A DNA stretch of 10,983 nucleotides from CAZXBB01 sp964638815 (GTDB lineage Bacteria > Planctomycetota > Phycisphaerae > Phycisphaerales > SM1A02): assembly GCA_964638815.1 (NCBI GenBank), contig CAZXBB010000271.1, positions 1 to 10,983 on the forward strand. Reading direction: 5' to 3'. Made by a program: the position numbers and the translations under genes. Of the stretch, positions 4,194-10,725 are shown piece by piece (the first letter of the stretch is position 1; each line of letters begins with the position of its first letter). Below the pieces are notes generated by a model. That model was not told the DNA's origin, ran no database searches, and saw only the letters and a list, made by a program, of their open reading frames with translations.

Positions 4194-7148
4194 TCACTCG
4201 CGCAGGTTCGTCTCGAACAGCTTCAGGATCCGCCGGTACTCGTCCAGCCAGCTCGACGGTTCCCGGAACGCGTGCGGCTCGACCGGGTAGATCGCGATTT
4301 CCCAGTCCTCCTTGCCCAGCTCGATCAGACGCTGCGCGAGACGCACCGTGTCCTGGAAGAGAACATTGTCGTCGAGCATGCCGTGGCAGATGAGCAGCGG
4401 CGCGGCGAGCCCCCCGGCGAACTCGATCGGGGAGCTCGCCTCGTAGGCGGCCGGGTCGATGTCCGGCGTGTGAAGGATGTTCGCCGTGTAGCCGTGGTTG
4501 TAATGTGCCCAGTCGGTCACCGGTCGCAGTGCGGCCCCGCAGGCGAAGAGGTCGGGCGCGCGGAACAGCGCCATCAGCGTGAGGAAGCCGCCGTACGATC
4601 CGCCGTACACGCCGACGCGGTCGGGATCGACGCCCTGGGTCTCCGCGAGCCACGCGACGCCGTCGGCGAGGTCCTCCAGCTCCGGCTCGCCCATCCGGCG
4701 GTGGATCGCCGTGCGCCAGTCGCGGCCGTAGCCGGCGCTCGCGCGGTAATCCATGTCGAGCACGACGTAGCCGCGCCGCGCCAGCAGGCAGTGGAACATG
4801 AACTCGCGGAAGTACCGCGACCATCCGTGGTGCGCGTTCTGGAGATAGCCCGCGCCGTGCACGAACAGGACGGCCGGCCGTTTCCCGCCCGGGTCCGTCA
4901 CGCCGTCGGGCGGAAGATAGAGCCGCGCGTGGATCGGGCGACCGTGACGCGACGGCACCTCGACGACGCGCGGTTCGACCCACGCGATCGCCGCGAAGGC
5001 GTCGCTGACCGTTTCGGTGATCCGGACGGCCTGCGCCGACCCGCCGGGCTCGTTCGGCTGCACGGAGAGATCGGGCGGACGCGTCGTCGTCGAGTGCTCG
5101 ACGAGCAGGTGACGCTCGTCGGGCGAGAGGTAGCCGCGGTTCACGCCGCCCATCGCGGTGAGCTGCTCGAGGTCGCCCGTCGCGACGTTCACACGGTACA
5201 TCTCGTAGATCCCCGGGTGCTCCCTGTTCGCCCGGAAGTAGAGGTGCACTCCCGCGTGATCGGGCCGCACGCCGGATACCTCGAAGGCCCCCTCGGTGAG
5301 CTGGCGCGTCGCCCCCGTCCCGACATCGTGCACGTAGACGTGCGCGGAGCCGCTCTCCTCGCTCGTGAAGTACAGCGTGCGGTCGTCCGGCATCCAGCCG
5401 AGCTCGGCGAAGCGCCGGTTGATCCAGGCGTCGTCGTGCAGCCGCCGCACGGGCACGAGCGTCGCGGACGCAAGGTCCACCCGCGCGATCCAGAGGTCCT
5501 TGTTGTCGAACGAGGAGCACGTCACCACGGCATGCCGGCCGTCGCGCGAGAACGCCATGCGACCGAAACGCACGGGACGGGGTTTTGGGGCGGCTTCCGA
5601 GTTTGCGGGAGGGGGCGGGTCTGCGTTCGTGGGCGTGTCTGTGTCTGTGGTCGTTTGCGCGTTCGTGTGCGCGGGCGTGTCCGAGTGCGTGTTCGCGTCC
5701 GTGTGCGCGTTCGTGTGCGTGTGCGTGTGCGCGGGCGTGTGCGCGTCCGTGTGCGCGGCCGTGTGCGAGGCCGTGTGCGCGTCCGTGTGCGCGGCCGTGT
5801 GCGCGGCCGTGTGCGCGGGCGTGTGCGCGGCCGTGTGCGCGGCCGTGTGCGCGGCCGTGTGCGCGGGCGTGTGCGCGGGCGTGTGCGCGGCCGTGTGCGC
5901 GGACGTGTGCGCGGGCGTGTGCGCGGGCGTGTGCGCGGGCGTGTGCGCGGGCGTGTGCGCGGCCGTGTGCGCGGGCGTGTCCGTGTCCGTGTCCGTCTCC
6001 GTCTCCGTGTCCGTGTCCGTGTCCGTGTCCGTGTCCGTGTCGGCCCGCAGTGCGGCGAGCGGGTCCTCGTCTATACCGGGCAGCCCGGAGGTGTCGATGT
6101 CGTGTCGCTCGCGCGTCGCAAGGTCCAGCAGGACGAGCTGCTCGCCTTTCGGCTTGTCCGTGCCCACCTTCGTGCGCACCGATCGCGTTTCGACGTAGCC
6201 GTCGTCCGTGACGAACTCCGGCATGGCGTCGCGACGCCCCTCCGTCCCGCCGGTCGGCACGAGGCGGACGAGGAGCACGTCGAGACGCGGCGAGATGACC
6301 TGCTCCCGGATCTCCACCTTCGCGCCGAGGTACCAGGGCCGCGGGACCCGCAGCGCGTCGCGCTCGTGCTGCTCCCGAGCGCGTTGCTTCGCGGCTTCCT
6401 CCCGGTCCTTCCTCGCCCGCACGATCTCGAAGAGGCGTTCCTGCTGCGCGTCGAGATACGAATCGTCGTCGTCGTCGTCGTCCTTCTTCTCGTCCGGATC
6501 GTCCGCGGTGCGAAGATCCGCGGGCTGCCACTCGAGACCCGTCTCCAGGTCGCGGACGAGGACGCGCTCGCCACGCGTGAAGGTGATCGCTCGCTCGTCG
6601 GCGGTGAACGACGGGTCCTGCACGCCGGCCGTGCTGCGCGTGAGCTGACGCAGCTCGCCCGTCTCGAGATCCTTCACGTAAAGATCGCCGGCGCGCACGA
6701 AGGCCTTCCGGCGCCGGTCACGCGTATACGTTCCGCCGCGCTGGTCCGCGGTCCCGCGCTCCTCGTCGGCGATCGGCGCCCGGGCGCCACCCGTCCGCAG
6801 CACACGAAAGAGGTCGCGCTCGGCCGCCCCCTCGCGCTTCTGCTCGTAGTAGACGGCGCGGCAGTCGTCCGACCAGTAGGGACGCTCCGGCGGACGCCCG
6901 ATCCAGTCCGGGTCCGCCATGATCACCTCGAGCGTGAGCGGCGCGGACACGGACGCGGGCACGGACGCGCCTGCCGACGCGGACGCGGGCGCGGACACGG
7001 ACGCGGGCGCGGTCGCGGACACCGACACGGACGCCGACACGGACGCAGACACGGACGCCGACACGGACGCGGACACGAACACCGCCGCGCCCGCGCCCGC
7101 GAGGCCTGTCAGGATGCGAAGAAACACCACGGCGATCCTCCTCGTCAC
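4194..7148 (-). CDS. Secreted S9 family serine peptidase with repeat-expanded insert
   Basis: 984 codons from a GTG at 7148. Residues 1 to about 25 form a signal peptide (Met-Thr-Arg-Arg then a hydrophobic core), followed by a Ser-Ala-Val repeat tract to about residue 68. Propeller-like repeats (L-x-x-G-x-x-x-Q-L-T, F-S-R-D-G-R-H-A-V) occupy the middle. The C-terminal alpha/beta-hydrolase domain starts near 735 with F-V-H-G-A-G and S-A-G-Y-G-R-D-W. The catalytic triad is Ser851 in GGSYGG, Asp926 in HGMLDDNV and His959 in EPHAF, all intact. Family members cleave peptides, often after proline, and exported ones act in the periplasm or outside. Unusual features are a charged DDDDDDD/coiled-coil insert near 225-270 and a low-complexity insert at about 369-525 (Asp-Thr run, then x-Ala-His-Thr units). 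Without the repeats, the length fits the family. GTG at 7130 is an alternative start. Confidence 0.93.
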   Translation of the reverse strand: MTRRIAVVFLRILTGLAGAGAAVFVSASVSASVSASVSASVSVSATAPASVSAPASASAGASVPASVSAPLTLEVIMADPDWIGRPPERPYWSDDCRAVYYEQKREGAAERDLFRVLRTGGARAPIADEERGTADQRGGTYTRDRRRKAFVRAGDLYVKDLETGELRQLTRSTAGVQDPSFTADERAITFTRGERVLVRDLETGLEWQPADLRTADDPDEKKDDDDDDDSYLDAQQERLFEIVRARKDREEAAKQRAREQHERDALRVPRPWYLGAKVEIREQVISPRLDVLLVRLVPTGGTEGRRDAMPEFVTDDGYVETRSVRTKVGTDKPKGEQLVLLDLATRERHDIDTSGLPGIDEDPLAALRADTDTDTDTDTDTETETDTDTDTPAHTAAHTPAHTPAHTPAHTPAHTSAHTAAHTPAHTPAHTAAHTAAHTAAHTPAHTAAHTAAHTDAHTASHTAAHTDAHTPAHTHTHTNAHTDANTHSDTPAHTNAQTTTDTDTPTNADPPPPANSEAAPKPRPVRFGRMAFSRDGRHAVVTCSSFDNKDLWIARVDLASATLVPVRRLHDDAWINRRFAELGWMPDDRTLYFTSEESGSAHVYVHDVGTGATRQLTEGAFEVSGVRPDHAGVHLYFRANREHPGIYEMYRVNVATGDLEQLTAMGGVNRGYLSPDERHLLVEHSTTTRPPDLSVQPNEPGGSAQAVRITETVSDAFAAIAWVEPRVVEVPSRHGRPIHARLYLPPDGVTDPGGKRPAVLFVHGAGYLQNAHHGWSRYFREFMFHCLLARRGYVVLDMDYRASAGYGRDWRTAIHRRMGEPELEDLADGVAWLAETQGVDPDRVGVYGGSYGGFLTLMALFRAPDLFACGAALRPVTDWAHYNHGYTANILHTPDIDPAAYEASSPIEFAGGLAAPLLICHGMLDDNVLFQDTVRLAQRLIELGKEDWEIAIYPVEPHAFREPSSWLDEYRRILKLFETNLRE
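5629..5976 (-). repeat. 12-bp tandem minisatellite encoding x-Ala-His-Thr repeats
   Basis: On the plus strand the unit is GTGTGCGCG followed by three variable bases (GCC, GGC, GAC, TCC and similar). From 5701 to 5976 there are 23 units in perfect register, nearly all exact in the first nine bases; at 5629-5700 the units are degenerate. In the coding (minus) frame this reads 22 Ala-His-Thr motifs preceded by Ala, Pro, Asp, Ser or Asn. The 12-bp length keeps the peptidase frame open whatever the copy number. Confidence 0.95.
5977..6042 (-). repeat. 6-bp tandem repeat encoding an Asp-Thr run
   Basis: Eleven consecutive hexamers, GTGTCC on the plus strand with two GTCTCC variants and a final GTGTCG, read as alternating Asp and Thr (with two Glu) in the peptidase frame at about residues 369-391. 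It directly abuts the 12-bp array, whose unit also begins with GTGT, so the two arrays probably share an origin. Confidence 0.95.
6463..6482 (-). repeat. Trinucleotide (TCG)n tract encoding an Asp run
   Basis: Six to seven TCG copies on the plus strand give GAC codons and a run of Asp in the peptidase, just before a charged, helix-prone segment. Triplet slippage here would not shift the frame. Similar acidic inserts occur, as far as I recall, in other S9 peptidases. Confidence 0.7.
6945..7083 (-). repeat. Second hexamer/12-mer repeat tract, encoding the Ser-Ala-Val-rich N-terminus
   Basis: On the plus strand the clearest units are five 12-mers of the form GACACGGACGCC at 7024-7083, followed downward in coordinate by looser copies to about 6945. 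In the peptidase frame they give alternating V-S-A-S residues immediately after the signal-peptide core. The unit is the GTGTCC family in opposite orientation to the internal tract at 5977-6042. Confidence 0.85.
7137..7142 (-). promoter_or_regulatory. Strong Shine-Dalgarno-like AGGAGG inside the annotated peptidase start
   Basis: Codons 3-4 of the 984-codon frame are AGG AGG. This sequence lies six bases before another in-frame GTG at 7128-7130, an ideal spacing. The upstream GTG at 7148 has only a weak AAGG. Translation may therefore begin at 7130, giving a shorter signal peptide, M-V-F-L-R-I-L; the longer start keeps the Arg-Arg pair typical of an n-region. Confidence 0.5.
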
Positions 7149-7201
7149 TGGCCTTCGGTGGCCGGTCCCCGTACGTTACGCCATTCCCGGAAAGGCGTCC
7201 G
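7149..7201. promoter_or_regulatory. 53-bp divergent spacer between peptidase and phosphatase genes
   Basis: The two genes start back to back with 53 bp between start codons (71 if the peptidase starts at 7130). The phosphatase ribosome binding site GGAAAGG lies at 7189-7195. The gap is too short for two fully separate promoters, so at least one promoter must overlap the neighbouring gene or the promoters must overlap each other. No clear -35/-10 pair was recognised. Confidence 0.5.
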
Positions 7202-8533
7202 ATGACCCGGTCGGTCGAAAAGCTCCGTCACGACGCGTTGCAGCGGCTGCTGGCGATCGCCCGCGAGCTGAGCGCGTCGGCGGATCTCGAGCAGATCCTG
7301 ACCGTCATCATCGATGCGATGCGCGATCTGCTCGATGCCGAAAGGGCGACGGTGTTCGAGTACGACGCCGGCGCCGGGGAGCTGTTCAGCACCGTGTCCC
7401 ACGGCCTCAGCGGGGGCGACGACGCGCCGGGCGAGATCCGGTTCCCGGTCAGCGCCGGGCTCGCCGGCGAGGCGGCGCGCACGCGCGAGATCATCAACGT
7501 TCCCGACGCCCACGAGGACCCGCGATTCAACGCGGCGGTGGACCGGAAGACCGGGTACAGAACACGCTCGCTCCTGACGATCCCGCTCGAGGGATACGCC
7601 CGCGACCTCATCGGCGTCGCCCAGGTGCTCAACAAGCGCGGCGGCGGCGCCTTCACCGCGTACGACGAGGAGATCGCCACCGCGCTGGCGGCGCAGGCGG
7701 CGGTCGCGATGAAGCGCGGGCGGCTCATCGAGGATCGGCTCGTGCGGGAGAAGCTCGAGCGCGATCTCCAGCTCGCGCGCGAAATCCAGCAGAGCAGCTT
7801 CCCGCGCAACCTGCCGGAGCTCGACCACTTCGAAGTCGTGGCGTGGACCGAGCCTGCGGAGCAGACCGGCGGCGACGCGTACGACGTCGTCAGCTTCGAG
7901 ACCGACTGCGCCGAGACGCTCGGCGCGCCGACCGGCGAGGCGCATCCGCGGCGCGCGATCCTGCTGCTCGCGGACGCCACCGGGCACGGCGTCGGGCCGG
8001 CGCTGTCGGTCACGCAGGTGCGCTCGATGCTCCGGATGGCGGTCCGCATGAACGCCGGTCTGCGCGAGATCGCGATCCACATGAACCGGCAGCTCTGCCA
8101 CGACCTCCCGCCGGGGCGCTTCATCACCACATGGCTGGGCGAGCTGGACACCGATCGCCGCACGCTCACCAGCTTCAGCGCTGGCCAGGGCCCGCTCCTG
8201 CACTACCGCGCCGTGCACGGCACGTTCGTCGAGGTCGAGGTGGACACGGTGCCGCTCGGGATTCTCGACGACCTTGAGGTCGAGATCTCGAGCGTCACCA
8301 CGCTCGAGCCCGGCGACGTCTTCGCGATCATCTCCGACGGCATCTTCGAGGCGCTGAACTACAGGTCCGAGCAGTTCGGAGCGGATCGGGTGCGGGAGGC
8401 GATCGCCGCCGCCGCCGCCGGGTCGGCGGCCGGGATCATGACCGCGGTGCGCCAGTCGGTCGATGACTTCTGTGCCGGCCGCCCCGCGGACGACGACCGG
8501 ACGATGATCATCGTCAAAGGCCGCACGGATTGA
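7202..8533 (+). CDS. GAF domain PP2C-family (RsbU/SpoIIE type) serine phosphatase
   Basis: 443 residues from an ATG at 7202 behind a GGAAAGG site. Residues about 25-170 form a GAF sensor domain ending in the exact pattern N144-K145-x5-F151-x3-D155-E156, the NKXnFX3DE signature of cyclic-nucleotide-binding GAF domains. A helical linker at 173-200 (L-E-R-D-L-Q-L-A-R-E-I-Q-Q-S) is typical of GAF-PP2C proteins. The SpoIIE/PP2C domain covers about 205-440: GGD with D225, A-D-A-T-G-H-G with D258, F-S-A-G-Q-G-P, P-L-G-I, S-D-G with D379 and D-D-R-T near 431-434. These are the metal-binding aspartates, so the enzyme should be active with Mn or Mg. The family dephosphorylates anti-sigma antagonist (STAS) proteins or similar regulators. 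No STAS or anti-sigma gene is adjacent, so the partner is unknown. It has no transmembrane segment and is probably cytoplasmic. Confidence 0.94.
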   Translation: MTRSVEKLRHDALQRLLAIARELSASADLEQILTVIIDAMRDLLDAERATVFEYDAGAGELFSTVSHGLSGGDDAPGEIRFPVSAGLAGEAARTREIINVPDAHEDPRFNAAVDRKTGYRTRSLLTIPLEGYARDLIGVAQVLNKRGGGAFTAYDEEIATALAAQAAVAMKRGRLIEDRLVREKLERDLQLAREIQQSSFPRNLPELDHFEVVAWTEPAEQTGGDAYDVVSFETDCAETLGAPTGEAHPRRAILLLADATGHGVGPALSVTQVRSMLRMAVRMNAGLREIAIHMNRQLCHDLPPGRFITTWLGELDTDRRTLTSFSAGQGPLLHYRAVHGTFVEVEVDTVPLGILDDLEVEISSVTTLEPGDVFAIISDGIFEALNYRSEQFGADRVREAIAAAAAGSAAGIMTAVRQSVDDFCAGRPADDDRTMIIVKGRTD

Positions 8534-8815
8534 GCGACGGACATTCCCGCAAAGTCATATCCAGCAACGACTTGCCGCAGGACGTCGCCGCCGCGGCCAA
8601 CGAGCGTCAAAAAGTGTTCGTCTCGGCCCGCCGAGGGAGTAAGCTGACTTCTGGCGTCCGAGCGCGCGGCCGTGCCGGGGCGGGGTATCTCCGCCGCCCG
8701 AACCGCCGCCCCCGCCGGCGCGTGAAACGAGATGGGCGAGTCTCCTGAACGCCGGGCCCTGCCCGACCGCGCAACGTCCTTCGTCCCGCCCGGACGAGGC
8801 CCCGGAGCCTGATGC
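8534..8815. other. Intergenic region with hairpins, phosphatase to dockerin-protein gene
   Basis: This 282-bp gap holds two small inverted repeats. CTCGG/CCGAG at 8622-8635 has a 4-nt loop. A stronger GGGCGG/CCGCCC stem at 8678-8699 has inner GG/CC pairs and a TATCT loop. Neither is followed by a T-run, so they are weak terminator candidates. The gap must also hold the promoter of the gene at 8816; I recognised no confident promoter. The ribosome binding site GGAG is at 8804-8807. A 72-codon frame starting TTG at 8530 is Arg-rich and not convincing. Confidence 0.45.
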
Positions 8816-10723
8816 ATGCGTAACTTCACCACCCCCGCCTCTGCCGCCATCCCCCGCACCCCCGCCATCCCCCGCACCCCCGCCGCACTCGTCGCCCTCT
8901 TCGCCATGCTGCTTCCCGCAGCGTTCGCGAGCGCCCGTCCCGACTACTGCGAGATGAAGGACGCGGGGCAGAACACCGGGGAGTCGCAGCAGACCATCGG
9001 AGGCAACGGACCGCTCGAGCACCTGCACGGCACGCTCGGGGGCCCGGGCGTCGCCGCCGACGACTTCGAGGACATGTTCCTCATCAACATCACCGATCCC
9101 CTGAATTTCCGGGCGCGGATCGTCACCGGCAGCGCCGGCCCGGACGCGCTGCCGCAGCTCTGGCTCTTCAGCGGTCCGGGCGATCCTGGCGGCGGCGTCG
9201 AAGGCCTCGGTCTGCTCGGCAACAACGGCGTCGGCCTCGGCTTCGACGGCGCGCTGCTGCTCAACGAGTCAACCGACGGAACGATGATCCAGATCACGCA
9301 GCCCGGTCTCTACCACCTGGCGATCAGCGGGCAGGCGCCACCGGTCGCCCGCGCCGGTGACGAACGGCCGGCGGCGATCCGCCGCGTCCGCCTGGACGGG
9401 CCGACCGACGGCCCGTGCTTCGGACCGTTCATCGCGCCCGTGCTGATCCATGGCGACACCTGTCCCGAGATGAACCTGTGCAGCCTGCGCCCGACCAAGG
9501 ACGTGAGCGTCCAGGTGACGATCCCCTTCCAGGGCGACTGGACCTTCTCCGTCTGCGGCGCGGAGTGGGACACGGAGCTGTTCGTCGGTGACGACTGCTG
9601 CAACGTGGTGATCGCCTCGGACGACAACGCGTGCCAGCCCGCCTCAGAGCTGACGCTCACGCTCCCGGCCGGCGACTACTACGTCACCGTCGAAGGGGGG
9701 GGCCCCGGTCAGTGCGGTCCGTTCGATCTGGTCATCTCCCCCGCCGGTCCGGCCGGGGGCCACGTCCCGCTGTCGACGACCGGCGAAGCCATCTTCGATT
9801 TCGGCCCCGGCTTCGAGGTCTCCGGGCCGGACGGCGCGGGCGGCATGGCCCCGATCGAGGACTGGGGCGGCGAGGGCGACGACGGCCGCTACACCGTCGA
9901 TCTGCGCGGGGTGTCGTTCATCAACCCCTGCCCCGGCGACCTCGACGAGAGCGGCGCGCGCGACTTCGGCGACATCCTCCGGGTCCTCTCGAACTGGGGC
10001 GACTGCCCCCGGTGTCCCTACGACGAGGACTTCGACGATTACCTCCCGGGCAAGACGCTCATCCCGCAGCAGCCCTGCTTCCCGGCGTGCCCGCCGAATG
10101 ACTCGTGGCAGCCGTGGGACTTCGTGCCCGGCGCCGGCATGGCGATCGTGAGCGACGCGCGTTCGCGCAGCGCCGCGAACTCGCTCCGCATCCAGGGGCC
10201 CGACGACATGGTGCGCACGTTCAACGGGTTCGACTCCGGCGTCTGGGTGTTCACGACCTACCAGTACGTGCGCACCACGTTCACCGGAACGACCGCGTTC
10301 ATCATGCTCAACACCTACACGTCCTCGGCGGACGCGAACTGGTCGCTCCAGGTCGTCATGGACGGCAGCAACGACACTGTGTCCGACCTCGACGGCGCGG
10401 GCGTGCCGCTGCCGCTCGCGCGCAACCGGTGGGTCGAAATCCGCGTCGTCATCGACCTCGACGCCGACACGCAGCGCGTCTTCTACGACGACGAGCACCT
10501 GCTCACGAAGAGCTGGTCCGAGGGCGCGAGCGGCGGCGGCGCGATCGACATCGCGGCGGTCAACCTCTTCGCCAACGGCTCGAGCGCGGTCTTCTACGAC
10601 GACCTGAGGCTGTGCCCGCTCGAGGGTCCGGAGCCGTGTCCGACGGATCTCGACGTCAGCGGCGAGACGGACTTCGGCGACCTCCTCGAGATCCTCGGTC
10701 TGTGGGGACCGTGCCCGCCCTGA
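8816..10723 (+). CDS. Secreted multidomain protein with two dockerin-like modules
   Basis: 635 residues from an ATG at 8816 with GGAG eight bases upstream. The n-region is unusually long and contains a duplicated A-I-P-R-T-P; the hydrophobic core at 23-38 ends A-S-A at 40. Residues 41-215 are a beta-rich domain (D-D-F-E-D-M-F-L-I-N-I-T-D-P, L-W-L-F). Residues about 216-312 resemble bacterial pre-peptidase C-terminal (PPC) domains: W-T-F-S-V-C, D-T-E-L-F, L-P-A-G-D-Y-Y-V-T-V-E-G. A calcium-loop dockerin-like module follows at 372-398 (D375, D377, S379, D383, D386). Residues about 400-605 look like a concanavalin-type jelly roll (F-Y-D-D, W-V-E-I-R-V-V-I-D). A second dockerin-like module ends the protein at 608-635 (loop D611-D622). 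PGAP-type 'GC-type dockerin' proteins in Phycisphaerales have this ending, as I recall. It is probably anchored or assembled extracellularly; no enzymatic residues were recognised. Confidence 0.92.
   Translation: MRNFTTPASAAIPRTPAIPRTPAALVALFAMLLPAAFASARPDYCEMKDAGQNTGESQQTIGGNGPLEHLHGTLGGPGVAADDFEDMFLINITDPLNFRARIVTGSAGPDALPQLWLFSGPGDPGGGVEGLGLLGNNGVGLGFDGALLLNESTDGTMIQITQPGLYHLAISGQAPPVARAGDERPAAIRRVRLDGPTDGPCFGPFIAPVLIHGDTCPEMNLCSLRPTKDVSVQVTIPFQGDWTFSVCGAEWDTELFVGDDCCNVVIASDDNACQPASELTLTLPAGDYYVTVEGGGPGQCGPFDLVISPAGPAGGHVPLSTTGEAIFDFGPGFEVSGPDGAGGMAPIEDWGGEGDDGRYTVDLRGVSFINPCPGDLDESGARDFGDILRVLSNWGDCPRCPYDEDFDDYLPGKTLIPQQPCFPACPPNDSWQPWDFVPGAGMAIVSDARSRSAANSLRIQGPDDMVRTFNGFDSGVWVFTTYQYVRTTFTGTTAFIMLNTYTSSADANWSLQVVMDGSNDTVSDLDGAGVPLPLARNRWVEIRVVIDLDADTQRVFYDDEHLLTKSWSEGASGGGAIDIAAVNLFANGSSAVFYDDLRLCPLEGPEPCPTDLDVSGETDFGDLLEILGLWGPCPP
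8846..8881 (+). repeat. 18-bp tandem duplication in the signal-peptide n-region
   Basis: GCCATCCCCCGCACCCCC occurs at 8846-8863 and again, identically, at 8864-8881, duplicating A-I-P-R-T-P. An exact in-frame copy suggests a recent duplication that lengthened the n-region of the signal peptide. Confidence 0.9.
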
Positions 10724-10725
10724 GC

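Noticed and set aside
5585..6211. Cys-rich repeat proteins on the plus strand (C-A-x-x-C-A, V-C-A-A-V-C-A)
   Set aside because: These are the 12-bp minisatellite read antisense. Only the minus frame joins a complete conserved peptidase.
3184..6531. 1115-codon minus-strand open frame
   Set aside because: It is a shifted frame of the real peptidase gene, rich in Arg/Ala/His, and it crosses antisense through the PhzF gene; it has no motifs.
3465..7205. 1246-codon plus-strand open frame across the PhzF and peptidase genes
   Set aside because: It is antisense to the S9 peptidase, lacks any family motif and is Arg/Val-rich, reading the repeats as R-V-R-G. High GC and stop-free repeats keep it open.
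8530..8748. 72-codon plus frame overlapping the phosphatase stop
   Set aside because: TTG start, no separate ribosome binding site, Arg-rich tail and no family resemblance; more likely intergenic.
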